Shown one piece after another: positions 1-12,093 of a stretch of DNA of 64,000 nucleotides (position 1 is the first letter of the stretch; every line of letters begins with the position of its first letter). Under the pieces are notes generated by a model, which was given only the letters and a program-made list of their open reading frames with translations, was not told where the DNA came from and searched no databases. Both the position numbers and the translations under genes were made by a program. The DNA is from Paraescarpia echinospica (Eukaryota; Annelida; Polychaeta; Sabellida; Siboglinidae). Location of the stretch: assembly GCA_020002185.1 (NCBI GenBank), contig CM034544.1, positions 33,177,066-33,241,065 on the forward strand. The letters are read 5' to 3'.

Positions 1-640
1 ATTATTTTAAAAACTAGTTCATTTAAACACATTTGGGTGAAAAGACAGATAGTTTTCATTACAGTATATATCATATTTTATAATCAAAACATGTTCAGAC
101 TTAGTAGCTTTAGATCAGCCATGTCTGTTTCTCATTTGTTAATATAATCTTCTTAATACTAGAATAAATATGTTAAAAATACACTGCTGCCAACTTGCAT
201 TTCGTAAGCATGAAGCACTGTTGACAGTTGCCTATGAAATGTTCATCTTGTAAAGAAAACATTCAAAATAATAAATACCAGTTATTGGCAAGTTGGGCTA
301 ACTGCAATTGCTCTTTCAAGGTGTCAATGTACTATTCCATTGCAAGTGGGCCAAAGTACAACTGTTTCAGCAAACTCCCTACACATACTGTTACCACCCC
401 TGACTTTTGAGGGGGATTGTGGGTAATAGAACAGACAATGTTGATTTATCAAAACATTTACCTATATAGAGACTTACCTTTTTATATTTTCTCAACATGA
501 CATGTGGTGTTTGTTATTCACAATTATTTCTATAGCCATTATAATTATATAATAAATTACATAATTATAATTATATTAAACAAACAAACTATATTAATTT
601 ACCTATGATATTACAAATGTTTGGTCTGCAATAATCTATA
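1..640. other. AT-rich non-coding sequence, probably intron
   Basis: No open frame here has coding character. The sequence is AT-rich with short simple runs. It lies upstream of the first recognised exon of the plus-strand glypican-like gene, so it is probably intron, but the upstream exon is outside the window. Confidence 0.4.
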
Positions 641-780
641 GTCGAACCTCACAACCACCTCGGTTATACAACCACCTTGCATACAGTAAAATATAGGAAA
701 TTAGTTCCGCTAGTAAGGTCACCTCGCTATTCAGGTCACTTTCTCCCAGTCCCAAGGGTGGCCTTAATAAGGAGGTATTT
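640..780. repeat. possible terminal fragment of a pogo/Tigger-like DNA transposon
   Basis: The left edge reads AGTCGAACCTCACAACCACC and the segment repeats the motif 'accacctcggttat/accacctt'. A start of the form 'agtcgaacctc..tataacgacc' is common in pogo-type terminal repeats. The right edge (around 760-778) looks like a decayed counterpart. No transposase is present. The assignment rests on resemblance only. Confidence 0.25.
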
Positions 781-789
781 GTAAGTTTT

Positions 790-1132
790 GTGGAGCGCCG
801 TGGCGCAGTGGCTAGAGCTTTGGACTCTCGACCAAGAGAACCCGGGTTCAAATCCTGTGCTGCCATGTTGAACCTTGAGTTCGTTCACTCTACATTGCTC
901 CCGTTCACTCAGATGTATGAATGAGTACCTGGCTATAGACAGAGGTGGGTATTTGTGTACGAATAGTCTTCGTGTGCGAATAGTCTTCGTGCATTAATTG
1001 CAGCATGACTGAATGCTTCCCAGAGAAGTTCAGATGGTGGTCAGTTGAACAGGTCTGCCAGGGAGTAAAGTGTAAAGTGCTTTGAGCAGTCCTGAGGACT
1101 GGATACTGCGCTATATAAGAACTGACCTTTAT
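790..1132 (+). mobile_element. tRNA-derived SINE, full-length copy
   Basis: The 5' part is a tRNA-like head with an A-box-like segment (TGGCGCAGTGGCTAGAG, near 801) and a B-box-like segment (GGTTCAAATCC, near 845). These are the internal RNA polymerase III promoter elements of tRNA-derived SINEs. A body of about 200 bp follows, then a tail with TGCTTTGAGCAGTCCTGAGG and CTGCGCTATATAAGAA. An inverted copy of the same element is at 18206-18527 and tail fragments occur elsewhere, so it is a family and not a lone tRNA gene. It ends about 25 bp before the splice acceptor of the next exon. Confidence 0.8.
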
Positions 1133-1155
1133 GTGTTATGTTGTTGTTGCTGCAG

Positions 1156-1339
1156 ACAATAGACAGCAAGTCGTTGAGTGAGGCGATGCAGGCAGATGAT
1201 TGGACGGTGCAGCATGACAGCGAGCGGCGGGGGAGCGGGGACGGACACGCTGGCTGGTCCACGGATGACAGCGACTACGCCGACGGACGGTCCGGCAGTG
1301 GCAGTGGGGACAGGGACGACGACTACTGGAATGGAAGAC
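1156..1339 (+). CDS. Glypican-like protein, penultimate coding exon
   Basis: This exon encodes the region just before the C-terminus of a probable heparan-sulfate proteoglycan. It opens after a pyrimidine/G-rich acceptor ending CTGCAG at 1155 and closes at a GTACGT donor at 1340. It is 184 nt long (phase 0 in, phase 1 out). The product is acidic and rich in Ser-Gly: it contains GSGDG and RSGSGSGD flanked by Asp/Glu, the typical setting for heparan-sulfate attachment. A leucine/alanine segment followed by acidic residues and an SG cluster is the arrangement seen at the end of the glypican ectodomain. The protein core with the conserved cysteines lies upstream, outside the window. Another GPI-anchored proteoglycan is possible. 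The open frame running past 1340 into the minisatellite is intronic. Confidence 0.6.
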
Positions 1340-1355
1340 GTACGTCACCCTTCGC

Positions 1356-2275
1356 ATCTTCCCACCACATCTCCCACCCTCACCTTGTCACCCTCTGTGT
1401 CTTCCCTCCACATCTCCCACCCTCACCTTGTCACCCTCCGTATCTTCCCTCCACATCTCCAACCCTCACCTTGTCACCCTCCATATCTTCCCTACACAAC
1501 ATCGCTCACCCTCCCCTTGTCACCCTCTGTGTCTTCCCTCCACGTCTCCCACCCTCACCTTGTCACCCTCCGTATCTTCCCTCCACATCTCCAACCCTCA
1601 CCATGTCACCCTCTGTGTCTTCCCTACACAACATCTCTCACCTTGTCTCCCTCCATATCTTCCCTACACAACATCTCCCACCCTCACCTTGTCACCCTCT
1701 GTGTCTTCCCTCCACGTCTCTCACCCTCACCTTGTCACCCTCCGTATCTTCCCTCCACATCTCCAACCCTCACCATGTCACCCTCTGTGTCTTCCCTACA
1801 CAACATCTCTCACCTTGTCACCCTCCATATCTTCCCTACACAACATCGCTCACCCTCCCCTTGTCACTCTCCATACCTTCCCTCCACAATATGTCCACCC
1901 TACCCTTGTCACTCTCCATATCTTCCCTCCACAATATCTGCACCCTCACCTTGTCACCCTCCATATCTTCCCTACACAATATCTCCAACCTCCCCTTGTC
2001 ACCCTCCATATCTTCCCTACACAACATCTCTCACCCTCCCCTTGTCACTCTCCATATCTTCCCTCCAAATATCTCCACCCTCCCCTTGTCACCCTCCATA
2101 TCTTCCCTCCAAATATCTCCACCCTCCCCTTGTCACCTTCCATATCTTCCCTCCACAATATCTCCACTCTCACCTTGTCACCCTCCATATCTTCCCTACA
2201 CAACAACTCCCACCCTCACTTTGTCACCCTGCGTACCTTCCCTACACACCCTCTCCCACCCTCACCTTGTCACAT
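1356..2275. repeat. Minisatellite in the last intron of the glypican-like gene
   Basis: These are tandem, imperfect units of roughly 40-50 bp built from CACCCTCACCTTGTCACCCT and CCATATCTTCCCTACACAAC modules. Strand asymmetry is strong (C/T-rich on plus). Length and base bias leave all three plus frames open for hundreds of codons, which produces spurious Pro/Ser/His-rich open frames. It sits wholly within the intron 1340-3003. Confidence 0.9.
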
Positions 2276-2635
2276 GGTCTTCCCACAGTGCCAGTTTACT
2301 GTGTCTCTTCCCACAGTCTTTTTATTCTCTTGTGTTAATTTACCTCTTACCTTCCTGTTAATCAGTTTACCCTTTCTGAGTGTCTGTGTCTGGTACCTCT
2401 TTGTCTAACATCACGTTCATGCAGGTAGTGGATTCAAAAAGATAACTTACAGTCTTACACCATTTCCAAATTAGTTACATCATACTTGACATGATAGTTC
2501 AATTGTTTACAATATTTGTATCATCATAGTGTAAGTTTCCTGGACTTGGTTTGAAATGTTACTTCAAGATATCTGACAAGATTGTAGTGAAAGATGTAAA
2601 TACTGTTTTAACCAAACATTGGGGTTTTCTTAGGT

Positions 2636-2960
2636 TTAAATTTAAATATAATACTGCATGTAATCTTAACTGACAGACCTTAGGCTTGGCCCTCTATAAT
2701 AACACAATATATATATATATATATATTGTTATAACGATTAATATCTAAAAGAACAAACCCAGAGAAAACAGACCCTCCATGCCCTGCCCAGGGGCGGATC
2801 CAGAGGTGGTAGTCCGGGGGGGGGGCACACAAAAATCTACTGGCGACCGAACCAAAGGCAAAAATTTGTCACTGCTGCGCCGCCGAAACTTCAGCATCTC
2901 TGCTGTCTTGGCTAGACCAGTGACACCGGATGATGGTGGGGTGCTATTGAAACATTTTCT
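2636..2960 (+). repeat. Dispersed repeat, copy 1 (second copy at 14258-14560)
   Basis: Sequence from 'ctgcatgtaatcttaactg' through 'gtgctattgaaaca' recurs at 14258-14556 at high similarity. It includes a short (TA)n tract, the segment 'aaagaacaaacccagagaaa' and a GGGGCGGATCCAGAGGT start. The shared part runs almost up to the splice acceptor of the final glypican-like exon. Only the left end of the MITE-like part is clear in this copy. Confidence 0.75.
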
Positions 2961-3003
2961 GTGGGGTAAACAGTTTCTCACCCATGTGCTTGTTTCCCGA
3001 CAG

Positions 3004-3197
3004 CACCCTACCGCAGAGAAGATGGCAAGAAACAGTCAGAGGAAGACATCTACATTAATGAGGTTGCAGACAAGTTGAGCCCCACATCACCGCCTCCCTC
3101 TGCAGGCACCAGGTGGCAGCACACGCCACTGGCATCCCTCGCCATAGCTGTCTTTGTGTCGTTGCTTCTCGCTCACGTCTCTTCAGTCACCGGATGA
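3004..3197 (+). CDS. Glypican-like protein, last coding exon with GPI-signal-like C-terminus
   Basis: The acceptor is TTTCCCGACAG at 3003. The first two bases complete the codon left by the phase-1 donor at 1339, so the frames join without conflict. The exon encodes 63 further residues and ends at TGA (3195-3197). It is first charged (RREDGKKQSEEDIY), then Pro/Ser-rich, and closes with a hydrophobic stretch of about 20 residues (LASLAIAVFVSLLLAHVSS) with almost nothing after it. A small-residue region followed by a terminal hydrophobic segment is the form of a GPI-anchor signal, as in glypicans; a single-pass membrane tail is the alternative. The mature protein would sit on the outer face of the plasma membrane and carry heparan sulfate near the membrane. 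Confidence 0.62.
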
Positions 3198-5210
3198 ACT
3201 GTGGAAGAGACAACATCTGCCGACAGAACAGACCATATTTTGCTCGCACGGCTAGCGTCAGGGACGCGCAGAGGTGGCGCCATCTGTCGGCTGGGGTCAA
3301 CCGAAACTCTGTCTCGCTTTACAGAGCGGAACGCAGCTGCAGCTGAATGATTGTGATACAATGTGTAATTTGATGACGCGTAGCGGAATATTGATGTTGT
3401 TATTTTTTTAATCTTTGGGAAATGCTTTCGCTGGACGTTTCTACAAATTAGCTCAGCAGATTTGTCGAGAAATTATTTTTAGAACCTCCTGTAATTTGTG
3501 CGCGGCTTCTGCGACGTGATAGCGTCAGATAGGAATTTAGTGACGCTTGTCTTGGTACTGCGTATTTTTGTTTACAAGAACATTTCATACAGTTAATATG
3601 AGGCTTTCTGCATTAGATATTACAAGTGTTTTATCTGAATTGACTCTGATCTTAAAACAGATGAACAACACTGAATGATGGTGCTATTTCAAATATTCTG
3701 CAGATTTTGATAGGTGGTAGACTTGTAAGAATGTTATATTCCACTAATCCTATGTACGTTTATAGCACAATAACATGTATTTATGCATGGCACATTATGT
3801 CAACAAATGTTAGATGAAAAAATCTGACGTAAAATTCTTGTTACGATAAAATGCGATCACAGGTTGTCAAATCTCAACTTGTGATGGTGGCAAATGGCTG
3901 TTACTGTTTTGTGTTTTGACCACGAGAAACATGACATACTTATTATTACAACTAGTCTCATCTAGAATGCCTATTAGGAACAAATATTCCATTCGTGTAT
4001 AAATTTAGTTTACAGCTGTATTATTCATTGTGTGTATACTAGTGTTGTAGGTTAATACTGCGACAGTTGCCATGGTCGCATGGTGAAACTGATATGATGG
4101 CCCCGATACATGTTTCCACATTAATTACATGTTATAGTGACATGTATGAAACATTTGTAATGACCCTTGAAATACTCTTGTATCTGTCAGGTCTACATCT
4201 GCCACTTTCTACATAATGGTGTCAGAAGTGGGACATTGGTTTCAGAAGTGAGACATTGATTGTCAGTAGTGAGACATTGGTGTCAGAAGTGGGAACTGTT
4301 AAGTGACCATGGCAGCTGTCCCAATACATTGTTTCCCAGTAAAATGGGAGGTTGGAATGATGCAAACTTACGACACAAAATACTAGTTTGGATGTTACAG
4401 GGTGTGTGCAGTTTTATTAGAAAGGCTTAAAATTTATCATGTCATTTTAGGCCTTGAAAGGTATTAAAATAGGAATTTTCAATGAAACATTTGTAATAGG
4501 TATTCAGTTTAATTCAGCAAACAAGGCCTAACCTATGATTTGATAAAGGTGGTATTGACTGTGAGTGATGTTTCTTTTTTTAAATGTACAATTTAATCAC
4601 TAAATAAATAATTGGCTTATAGAAGGTGTATGAATGAAATTGTGTTGAGATTCTGTATTGAATTTGTTAGGAGAATGCCTTGAGTTTTTAAAATATTTTG
4701 TCATGAAAAGGTTTTAAATGTGATGCTGGATGTTGCGCACACCCTGTGTAAGTTTATTGTCGTAGTCATGTGATGTGACGTCAACTACATGACACAAGGC
4801 AATGAGTGGCCATATTGTGTGATGACTCTATTACGAATTGTCACCAAGTGAATGATGCCTTTTCAGCAGATTACATTTCATCAAGACATGTTGTCAACAG
4901 ACATTGTTTCATCCTGTGACCGTGTTACCATTCCGTGTCATCAGGAGATATAGTAGATGGTTATGTGTCAACGTACAGTGTCATCAGTTGGTTGTGTCAA
5001 TTGATGTATGATGATGTCGCATGTGGTGGTTCTTAGGGTACTCTCTGTTTTATTTTATGCATGATCCCTGACGGCATACGCGTCAACAAGTGTGTCAATA
5101 AGTGTCATGACAGTGTGTCAGTATGTGTCATGACAGTATGTCAGCGTTTTCCACATTGTCATTGTTTCATGGTGTGCTCTAGGAACATGTCCGTATGTTT
5201 TTTGGTACTG
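3198..5210 (+). other. Probable 3' UTR and downstream flank of the glypican-like gene
   Basis: No coding exon was recognised. A small imperfect tandem repeat of about 20 bp (GTGTCAGAAGTGGGACATTG-type) lies at 4209-4286. The 3' end of the transcript cannot be placed; AATAAA-type signals occur much farther on (for example near 7382). Confidence 0.4.
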
Positions 5211-5214
5211 CATT

Positions 5215-5585
5215 ACTGTATCGTCTTACCGTACAATATTAACTTGCCATCTTACCATATGGTCATACCATACCGTATGGTCTTACCATACCATCTTATC
5301 ATACTGTCTTACTATACCGTATGGTCTTACCATACTGTCTTACCATACCGTATGGTCTTACCATACCATCTTACCGTACTGTCTTACCATAACATATGGT
5401 CTTACCATACCATCTTACAATACTGTCTTACCATACTGTATGATCTTACCATACCATCTTACCGTACTGTCTTACCATACCATATGGTCTTACCATATCA
5501 TCTTACCATACTGTCTTACCATACTGTATGATCTTACCATACCATCTTACCGTACTGTCTTGTGATACGGTCTTACCATTCTTAT
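5215..5585. repeat. Minisatellite of TTACCATACYRTMT-type units
   Basis: Imperfect tandem copies of 'cttaccatactgtcttacca' and 'taccgtatggtcttaccata' form a higher-order arrangement of two or three short modules. It produces an open frame of Tyr/Leu/Pro-rich nonsense. Confidence 0.9.
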
Positions 5586-5589
5586 TGTA

Positions 5590-8500
5590 TACTGCTGTCT
5601 TTCTGTATATCAGGTCTCTTGTACAAACTCAGCAGTCTAGACTAGTCTGGTGTCACATGTGACACAAACATGTCACTGAATGTCACACCAGTTGACCCAG
5701 CTAAGTTCATGGTGCCTGATGTCAGGCGTCACATGACTCGAGCAGATATTCAATCTTCCCCTGATGGCATCGCAAGGCAATTGATGACACATTAAAGGGA
5801 ATAACATTGGCAATGACCTGTGATGGTTATTTTGTCATTGTGTGTGTGTCATTGTGTGTCATTGTGTGTCAAAGTGTGTCTATGTGTGTCATTGGGCTGA
5901 TTCCGTGGGTGGTTGTCGTGTGTGAAAGTTTTAAATCTATTGCATAATTGTATGAGGTTATAATGCCCTTGTAAGGAGTCCAGGAGGGCACAACAGTTGA
6001 TTTCCCCACAAGAAGTGAAAGGAAATGTCCACATTTCTGAGCATGTACAGTCCACAAGTATGATTCACAGGCATATACGTGGTCACTGTTCTTGTGATCA
6101 CGTGACTGTGGTTTCTGGACATTGTCTTAAACGTTGGCAATTTGTGTAGGAGATGTCAAGTGTATGTTATTGTTAAGAAGGTCGTATGTTATGTTAAGCA
6201 GGTTTTCTGTTATGTTAAGCAAGTTGTGTGTCATGTCAAGCAACTCATGTTGTGTCTGTTCTTTATATAAGCAATGTGCTTCTTCAATTTCTTTGCTTAA
6301 GTTAAAGATCCTTCCTCAATTAAACTGTTTTGCTCATTTTAGAATCAGTGCTAAAAGAATTAAACCTATCTATTATCCACTGTGACATGTTAACTGTTTT
6401 GTGCAAGTGTATTGTTTCATTTTGATGAAATCATTGGACACAGGTTAAATATATTTGATTGGGGCTTGTCAAAAATGGGCAAAATTGATCTGTCTATGTG
6501 TATTTATATATTATGACATGCTTCACACTTTTGCGAGTTGCCTGATGAAATTATCAAAGTAATTTCTTTCAGTGATTTTAACAAAGTATACACTAATTGA
6601 ACTGACTGTGCATGTGACTTGATTTGAACTTCATTGAACCAGAGCTGTGATGGCTTAAATCAATAATTGAGAAGGGATTTTAACATGAATAAATGTGAAT
6701 CTGTGTTTGTCCGCAATCATAACAAATGTGTTTGCACAAAACTACAGCGTCCACTGTGTACGAACCTTGTTGTGAGTGCGCACAGTATGGTGCGCACTCT
6801 ATGATGCGCACTCCTATGATGCACACACATTTATACGTATGTGACTGTACATAATATATACACTACAGATTGTATATCCATGTACCAACTGTGTTTACAT
6901 TCAGATTATATCACAACAAGCTACTTGTCTATTGTTATGTATTCATCCTGTACATAATAAATCGCACTATAGTGCATGCCGATAGATAACTGGTGCATGC
7001 TGATAATACTTACAGATTACCAGTAATGTCCATCACAATGGCAGCCAGAAAATTTGGCAAAATCATGTGCCATCTCTTGTTAGGTTTTGACCAGTTTTCA
7101 CGAGAATATATAACTAGTACAGGTCCGCTTAAATTTGTGATAGAATCGGCGGGCAATGTCTTGTGCTGTGGAACAATCAGTCTGGCTGAATGAGGTCATT
7201 AGTGCTTGCGTCCTATGTCGGCTTGCTTCCTATTAAAGACACAGCCCGCTATTAATGTGTTACATTGTCGCTTCAATGTAGTTGTAAAGGACACAGCCCG
7301 CTATTGTCTTCTGTTGCTGCTTCTGTCTAACTTATTTATGTCGATTCTTTGCTCCGTGTGAACTTCGCACTAATATATGCCAATAAACAGTTCAGAAATG
7401 TTCTAAATGTCTTTGTTTTGTTGTGTTGGAGTAGCATGGATGTAATCTTACTTTTGTGACGTACGTAAGTCCTTTCCATTGTTTACCTTTGTTGTAGATA
7501 AAATATCTGGTGCAATAAACAGTAAACATTGCTTTTAATATTATCACAATTATTCAGTGTTTTTAGCTGTTCCCTCTTCAAGAGTGTGCCAACTTTAACA
7601 TTTTAATGACTACGTGGAATGAACTTGTCAATTTCTTTGAAACTTAGTATACGTAATCTTTATGCTCTTGTTAAGTACCTGGTATTGTGCCAAATATGAA
7701 GTCTGTTTACTGCGAATCAAGTCACCTAAGCCTGTTCAAGCATGGTCGTCTGCATGTCGCAAAACAACCAACTTCTCAGATGTTGGTAACATCATGGAAA
7801 GGAGATGGTGCTGACCTGGTGTAGGCCTTTAGCACTGTAGGTGGCCGTGTGAGTTGATGTTTCATGCTGTGCCTGAAATTGCAAACGCGGAATTTAATAT
7901 ATTTTGATGTAACCTTAAAATAATAATCCTATCTACAAACATGTTGCCGGATGTACCAAACAATTTATTTTGTTTCCTTTTTTAGTTTTATCGCTAACCG
8001 ACGATCGAATATATAGCACAGAATTTAGCATTTGCAATATTCAAACAGCAGTAATGAAAAAACTAAAACTAAATCATGTACATCCAGTGGCATTTCTTTG
8101 GATAAGATTATTATCTTTAAGGTGCTATCAACAAATATTAAATTAGTTTATTTCATTTACAGCAGGTTTATGTGAAATTGCAATAATTGTCAGTTATTCC
8201 CAGGTGGCGTCATTGGAATTGTGTTAAAAGTAATATCTCCACCATGCATTGCCCTAATAGACCAAAGCAGGATTGTTTTATAATTGAGTTTGTAGTGTCG
8301 CCATCTTCCGATCAAAATGTAGCGCAGTAGTAACTGGTGGCGCCTCTGGTGTATAATATCTAACTAGAATGTGCAAATGTATGTACGCAGATAATGTGTG
8401 AACAGTTTCCTCTTAGACGACTTGAACTTCGAGCACCAAAATTTCAGGGATTAATTTATGACCGCAGGTCTTGGACTAACACCTCTATTTTGTTATATAC

Positions 8501-9105
8501 ACCATATATGTAAAGGTTTCTCCGCTTTTACCTTTTAAAGGTAAATCCATTGTTCATAATGTGAAACGTAATGCGCGCGTAAAGCGTAAAACGTCACTTG
8601 ATAAAAAGGGTTACAATCACAGTATCCAGGCGCGCGAGGCAAAATACTTCGGTAAATCGGCACCTACGTCATTGACTAGGTTGCTTGGCAACATGAATTA
8701 GAAGCTGACACAATAGGCTTACGTCTACCCTCATGCCAATACCATAGCAATACGAATTTTAGTTGACAATTCTACACTGTCAAGACTAGGGCCTATCGAT
8801 GGACGTGAACTTCACTGAAGCCATCGCATAATACCTGCGCGAGCGCGTTATGGTATTTATGTAATTGTTAGGATGCTGTGTGTTTTCTAAAATTTGGTAA
8901 ATGTTGCTATCACGACTATCACGTATGAACAACCAAATAATCCCGTCGGGGAAAGCATTTTTGAAAGTAACACTAGCCTAATACGTGGAACAAAATAATG
9001 TACTTTTTAGAAAATCAGGCTCTTTAATTTCGATATGACTGTTATAACTGCATACTGCCTAAATGTTATACATCAATGCGTTATTTCCATAATTTAATAT
9101 AATTT
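5590..9105. other. Unique-looking non-coding sequence
   Basis: No exon, RNA gene or clear transposon was recognised. A short GTGTGTCATT repeat lies at 5838-5895. AATAAA-type signals near 7382 and 7512 could serve as distal polyadenylation signals of the upstream gene, but nothing ties them to it. Confidence 0.35.
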
Positions 9106-9109
9106 AAGA

Positions 9110-9505
9110 CATGTTGTAAAGGTTATAAAGCAGCTACGATGTTGTAAAGGTTATAAAGCAGATACGATGGTGTAAAGGTTATAAAGCAGATACGATGTTG
9201 TAAAGGTTATAAAGCAGATACGATGTTATAAAGGTTATAAAGCAGATACGATGTTGTAAAGGTTATAAAGCAGATACGATGTTATAAAGGTTATAAAGCA
9301 GATACGATGTTCTAAAGGTTATAAAGCAGATACGATGTTATAAAGGTTATAAAGCAGATTCGATGTTGTAAAAGTTGTAAAGCAGATACGATGTTGTAAA
9401 GGTTATAAAGCAGATACGATGTTATAAAGGTTATAAAGTAGATACGATGTTGTAAAGGTTATAAAGCAGATGCGATGTTGTAAAGGTTATAAAGCAGATA
9501 CGATA
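9110..9505. repeat. 28-bp minisatellite, about 14 copies
   Basis: The units are of the form GATGTTGTAAAGGTTATAAA followed by GCAGATAC, with G/A variation in 'gttgt/gttat'. The array runs directly into the first recognisable base of the CR1-type LINE at about 9505, so it may be the element's own 5' repeat or the insertion site. Confidence 0.92.
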
Positions 9506-9563
9506 AGCAGATTGCGAAGAAGCTGTTTGGTGTAACATAGTTATAAGAAACTCAACGATAACG

Positions 9564-10144
9564 GTGGGGTTAGTTTCTCGAAGTCCAAACATAAGTGTAG
9601 AAGAGAATGAAAAAGTACAAAACGCTATAAGGGAAGTTAACAAACTGGACTGTATTATTATGGGAAATTTTAACCATTGTCATATACAATGGAAATCTCT
9701 ACAGAGTACGGGGAGTGAGGACCACAAGTTTTTAGTTTTAGTACAAGACAGTTTCCTTTCTCAATTTCTCAACAAGTGTTAGAGCCAACCAGGGGTGAGA
9801 ATGTGTTAGACACAGGTTTGTCCTCACAGAATGAATTAGTTGACAATGTCATATTATGCGAGCCACTGGGAAGTAGTGATCACAACCAGATACATTTTAC
9901 CATTAAAGTAAAATCAGAAAGAAATAAAAAGCAGTTCAGAAGAAATGTTCACAAAGGAAGATATAAGGTAATTAGGAAATATTTAGCAAAGATAGACTGG
10001 AACAACACACTGAAGAATAAGTCAGCAACAGAATGCTGGAATATCTTAAAGAGTGAAATTAAGTGCATCGTCGATAAATTTGTTCCTTTAAAAAACAAGG
10101 GAAACGGTCCAGAAAGAAAAACTTATCGAAAGAAGCCATTATAA
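9564..10144 (+). pseudogene. LINE endonuclease domain, C-terminal half, frameshifted
   Basis: The first part carries IIMGNFNHCHIQW, matching the metal-binding 'GDFN.P.I.W' motif of apurinic endonucleases with N for D. The second part, in another frame from 9776, carries LEPTRGENVLD and GSSDHNQIHF, matching the 'tR....LDlv' and 'SDH..i' motifs with the catalytic Asp-His pair. A frameshift near 9775-9782 separates them. The N-terminal half is missing or lost in the 9.1-9.5 kb minisatellite. Confidence 0.75.
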
Positions 10145-10417
10145 AAATTAAGTACAAACAAACGATGTGGAAGTTACATAGACGTACTGGAAATAACGAA
10201 GACTACAACATTTATAAAGAAGCACTAAACCAAGCTACAACTGAAATTCGAAATTCGAAGAGAAGCTGTGAAAAAATTAGCTTGTAATATAAAACAAGAC
10301 AGCAAGAGTTTTATGCATATGTTCGGAGCAAACAGAAAGTTCAGGATAAGGTCGGTCCTCTAGAAGATAGTGCTGGAAATATAACATCAGAGGAATTCTT
10401 AATGGCAGAAGACCTGA

Positions 10418-11302
10418 ATGAGTATTTTAGTTCAGTGTTTACAAGGGAAGATATTAGTTCACTTCCAGTACCAGAGGCTAAGTTCAAGGGGGGAATCAGA
10501 CTATTTAGGACAGTTAATTGTAACCCCGGAAATGGTAGCTAAGAAAATAGGGGCTATGAAGGATAATAAATCACCTGGAATGGATGGGATTACGCCGGCC
10601 AAACTACTATTGGAAATTGTAGAACAAATTAGTGTACCGCTTGCTACAGTTTTCAACTTGTCTTTAGAAGAGGGATTGGTTCCTTTAGAATGGAAAGAAG
10701 CAAACATTATACCGTTATTTAAAAAAGGTTCCAGAAACAAGTCAGAAAACTACAGACCAGTGAGTTTAACGTCGGTGTTTTGCAAATTATTAGAAAGACT
10801 AATTAAAGATCACATGGTGGATTTTCTTGTTAAACATAACTTGATAAACTCATCTCAACTTGGGTTTCTAAAAGCGAGGTCATGCTTAGCAAATATGTTA
10901 TGTTTTTTGGAAGACATCACTATGTGGATAGACGAGGGATCACCAGTTGATATAATCTACTTAGATTTTCAGAAAGCTTTCGACAAAGTGCCACATCAAA
11001 GATTACTGCTTAAACTAAAGGCCCACGGCATAGGAAATGGTATAATAAACTGGATAGAAAAATGGCTGATTGACAGAAGACAACGTGTAGTAGTTGATGG
11101 GGATTCTTCAAAATGGAAATCAGTTTTGAGTGGGGTACCACAGGGATCAGTACTGGGACCTATACTATTCTTAATATATATCAACGATTTGGACGATGAT
11201 ATAACAAGCAAGGTGTTGAAATTTGCGGATGATACAACATTTTTAGAAGGATTAAACGTGATGAAGCTAGACAGCATTTACAAGATGATCTTGACAAGTT
11301 GA
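10418..11302 (+). pseudogene. LINE reverse transcriptase domain (largely intact frame)
   Basis: The recognisable RT order is: KIGAMKDNKSPGMDGI (finger region), NYRPVSLTSVFCKLLE, the first catalytic aspartate in IIYLDFQKAFDKVPH, LSGVPQGSVLGPILFLIYIND, then the catalytic pair in KFADDTTFLEG. All three catalytic aspartates are present. The frame opens upstream in unrelated residues and stops at 11302 by a frameshift, after which the domain continues in the frame of 11299-11598. Reverse transcriptase with these motifs copies the element's RNA at a nicked target. Here the polypeptide is not continuous. Confidence 0.88.
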
Positions 11303-12093
11303 TCAAATGGTCTGAAAAATTGCAAATGTTGTTCAATTTTGGGAAATGTAAATGCCTCCACACAGGACATGGGAACGAAGATGTACAATATAGATTGGGA
11401 GGTTCTGTACTAAGTACTACTGTAAAAGAAAAGGACTTAGGTTTAACCATTAGTGCTGATATGAAGGTTTCAGAGCAGTGCGGAATTGCAGCTTCAAAGG
11501 GAAATCAAATCCTTGGATTAATTAGGCGAAACATAACGTATAAGGAAAAAGAGCTAATAATACCGCTGTACAAAACAATAGTTAGGCCTTATTTATAATA
11601 TTGTATTCAAGCGTGGAGGCCTTATCGCAGGAAGGACATAGATATGCTAGAAAGAGTGCAGAGGAGAGCAATTAAAATGATACAAAAACTGAGGGATTTT
11701 AGTTACGAAATACGCCTAAAAGAATGTGGTTTAACAACACTAGAGACCTGGAGATTGAGAGGAGATCAGATAGAAGTGTTTAAAGTATTGAATGGTTATG
11801 AAAATATTGATAGAAATATGTTTTTCTCAATTAAGAAAGATAGAAGGACCAGAGGACATGAAGTTACATTAGTAAAGGAGCAGTGTAGATTAGATATAAG
11901 AAAATTCTCATTTTCACAAAGGACTGTAAATTATTGGAACAGATTATCTCCTGATTGTGTTGGTGCTAATAGCGTGAATATGTTTAAAAATAAAATCGAC
12001 GCATACCTTAAAAGGGAGGGATACACGTATATGAAAAGTATTGGACTCTCGATAAGCCTAAAGGCTTCCTTGTTCACTTGCCATCTAGAGTGA
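11299..12093 (+). pseudogene. LINE ORF2 C-terminal domain, interrupted by a stop codon
   Basis: It continues the RT domain (DKLIKWSEKLQMLFNFGKCK, then KEKDLGLTIS and RNITYKEKELIIPLYKTIVR). It is interrupted by TAA at 11596-11598 and resumes in the same frame (YCIQAWRPYRRKD, then ERVQRRAIKMI, EVTLVKEQCRLDIRKFSFSQ and NYWNRL). These are the standard post-RT motifs of CR1/jockey-type LINEs. The single nonsense change in an otherwise well-kept stretch suggests a moderately young copy. Confidence 0.85.

Noticed and set aside
790..870. Functional tRNA gene
   Set aside because: The A- and B-box-like segments are followed by a SINE body and tail, and a reverse copy exists at 18.2-18.5 kb. The cloverleaf is not well preserved.
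1138..2408. Overlapping plus open frames of 326-407 codons rich in Pro, Ser, His and Leu
   Set aside because: Beyond 1339 they are produced by the minisatellite; only the first 61 codons belong to a real exon, which ends at a GTACGT donor.
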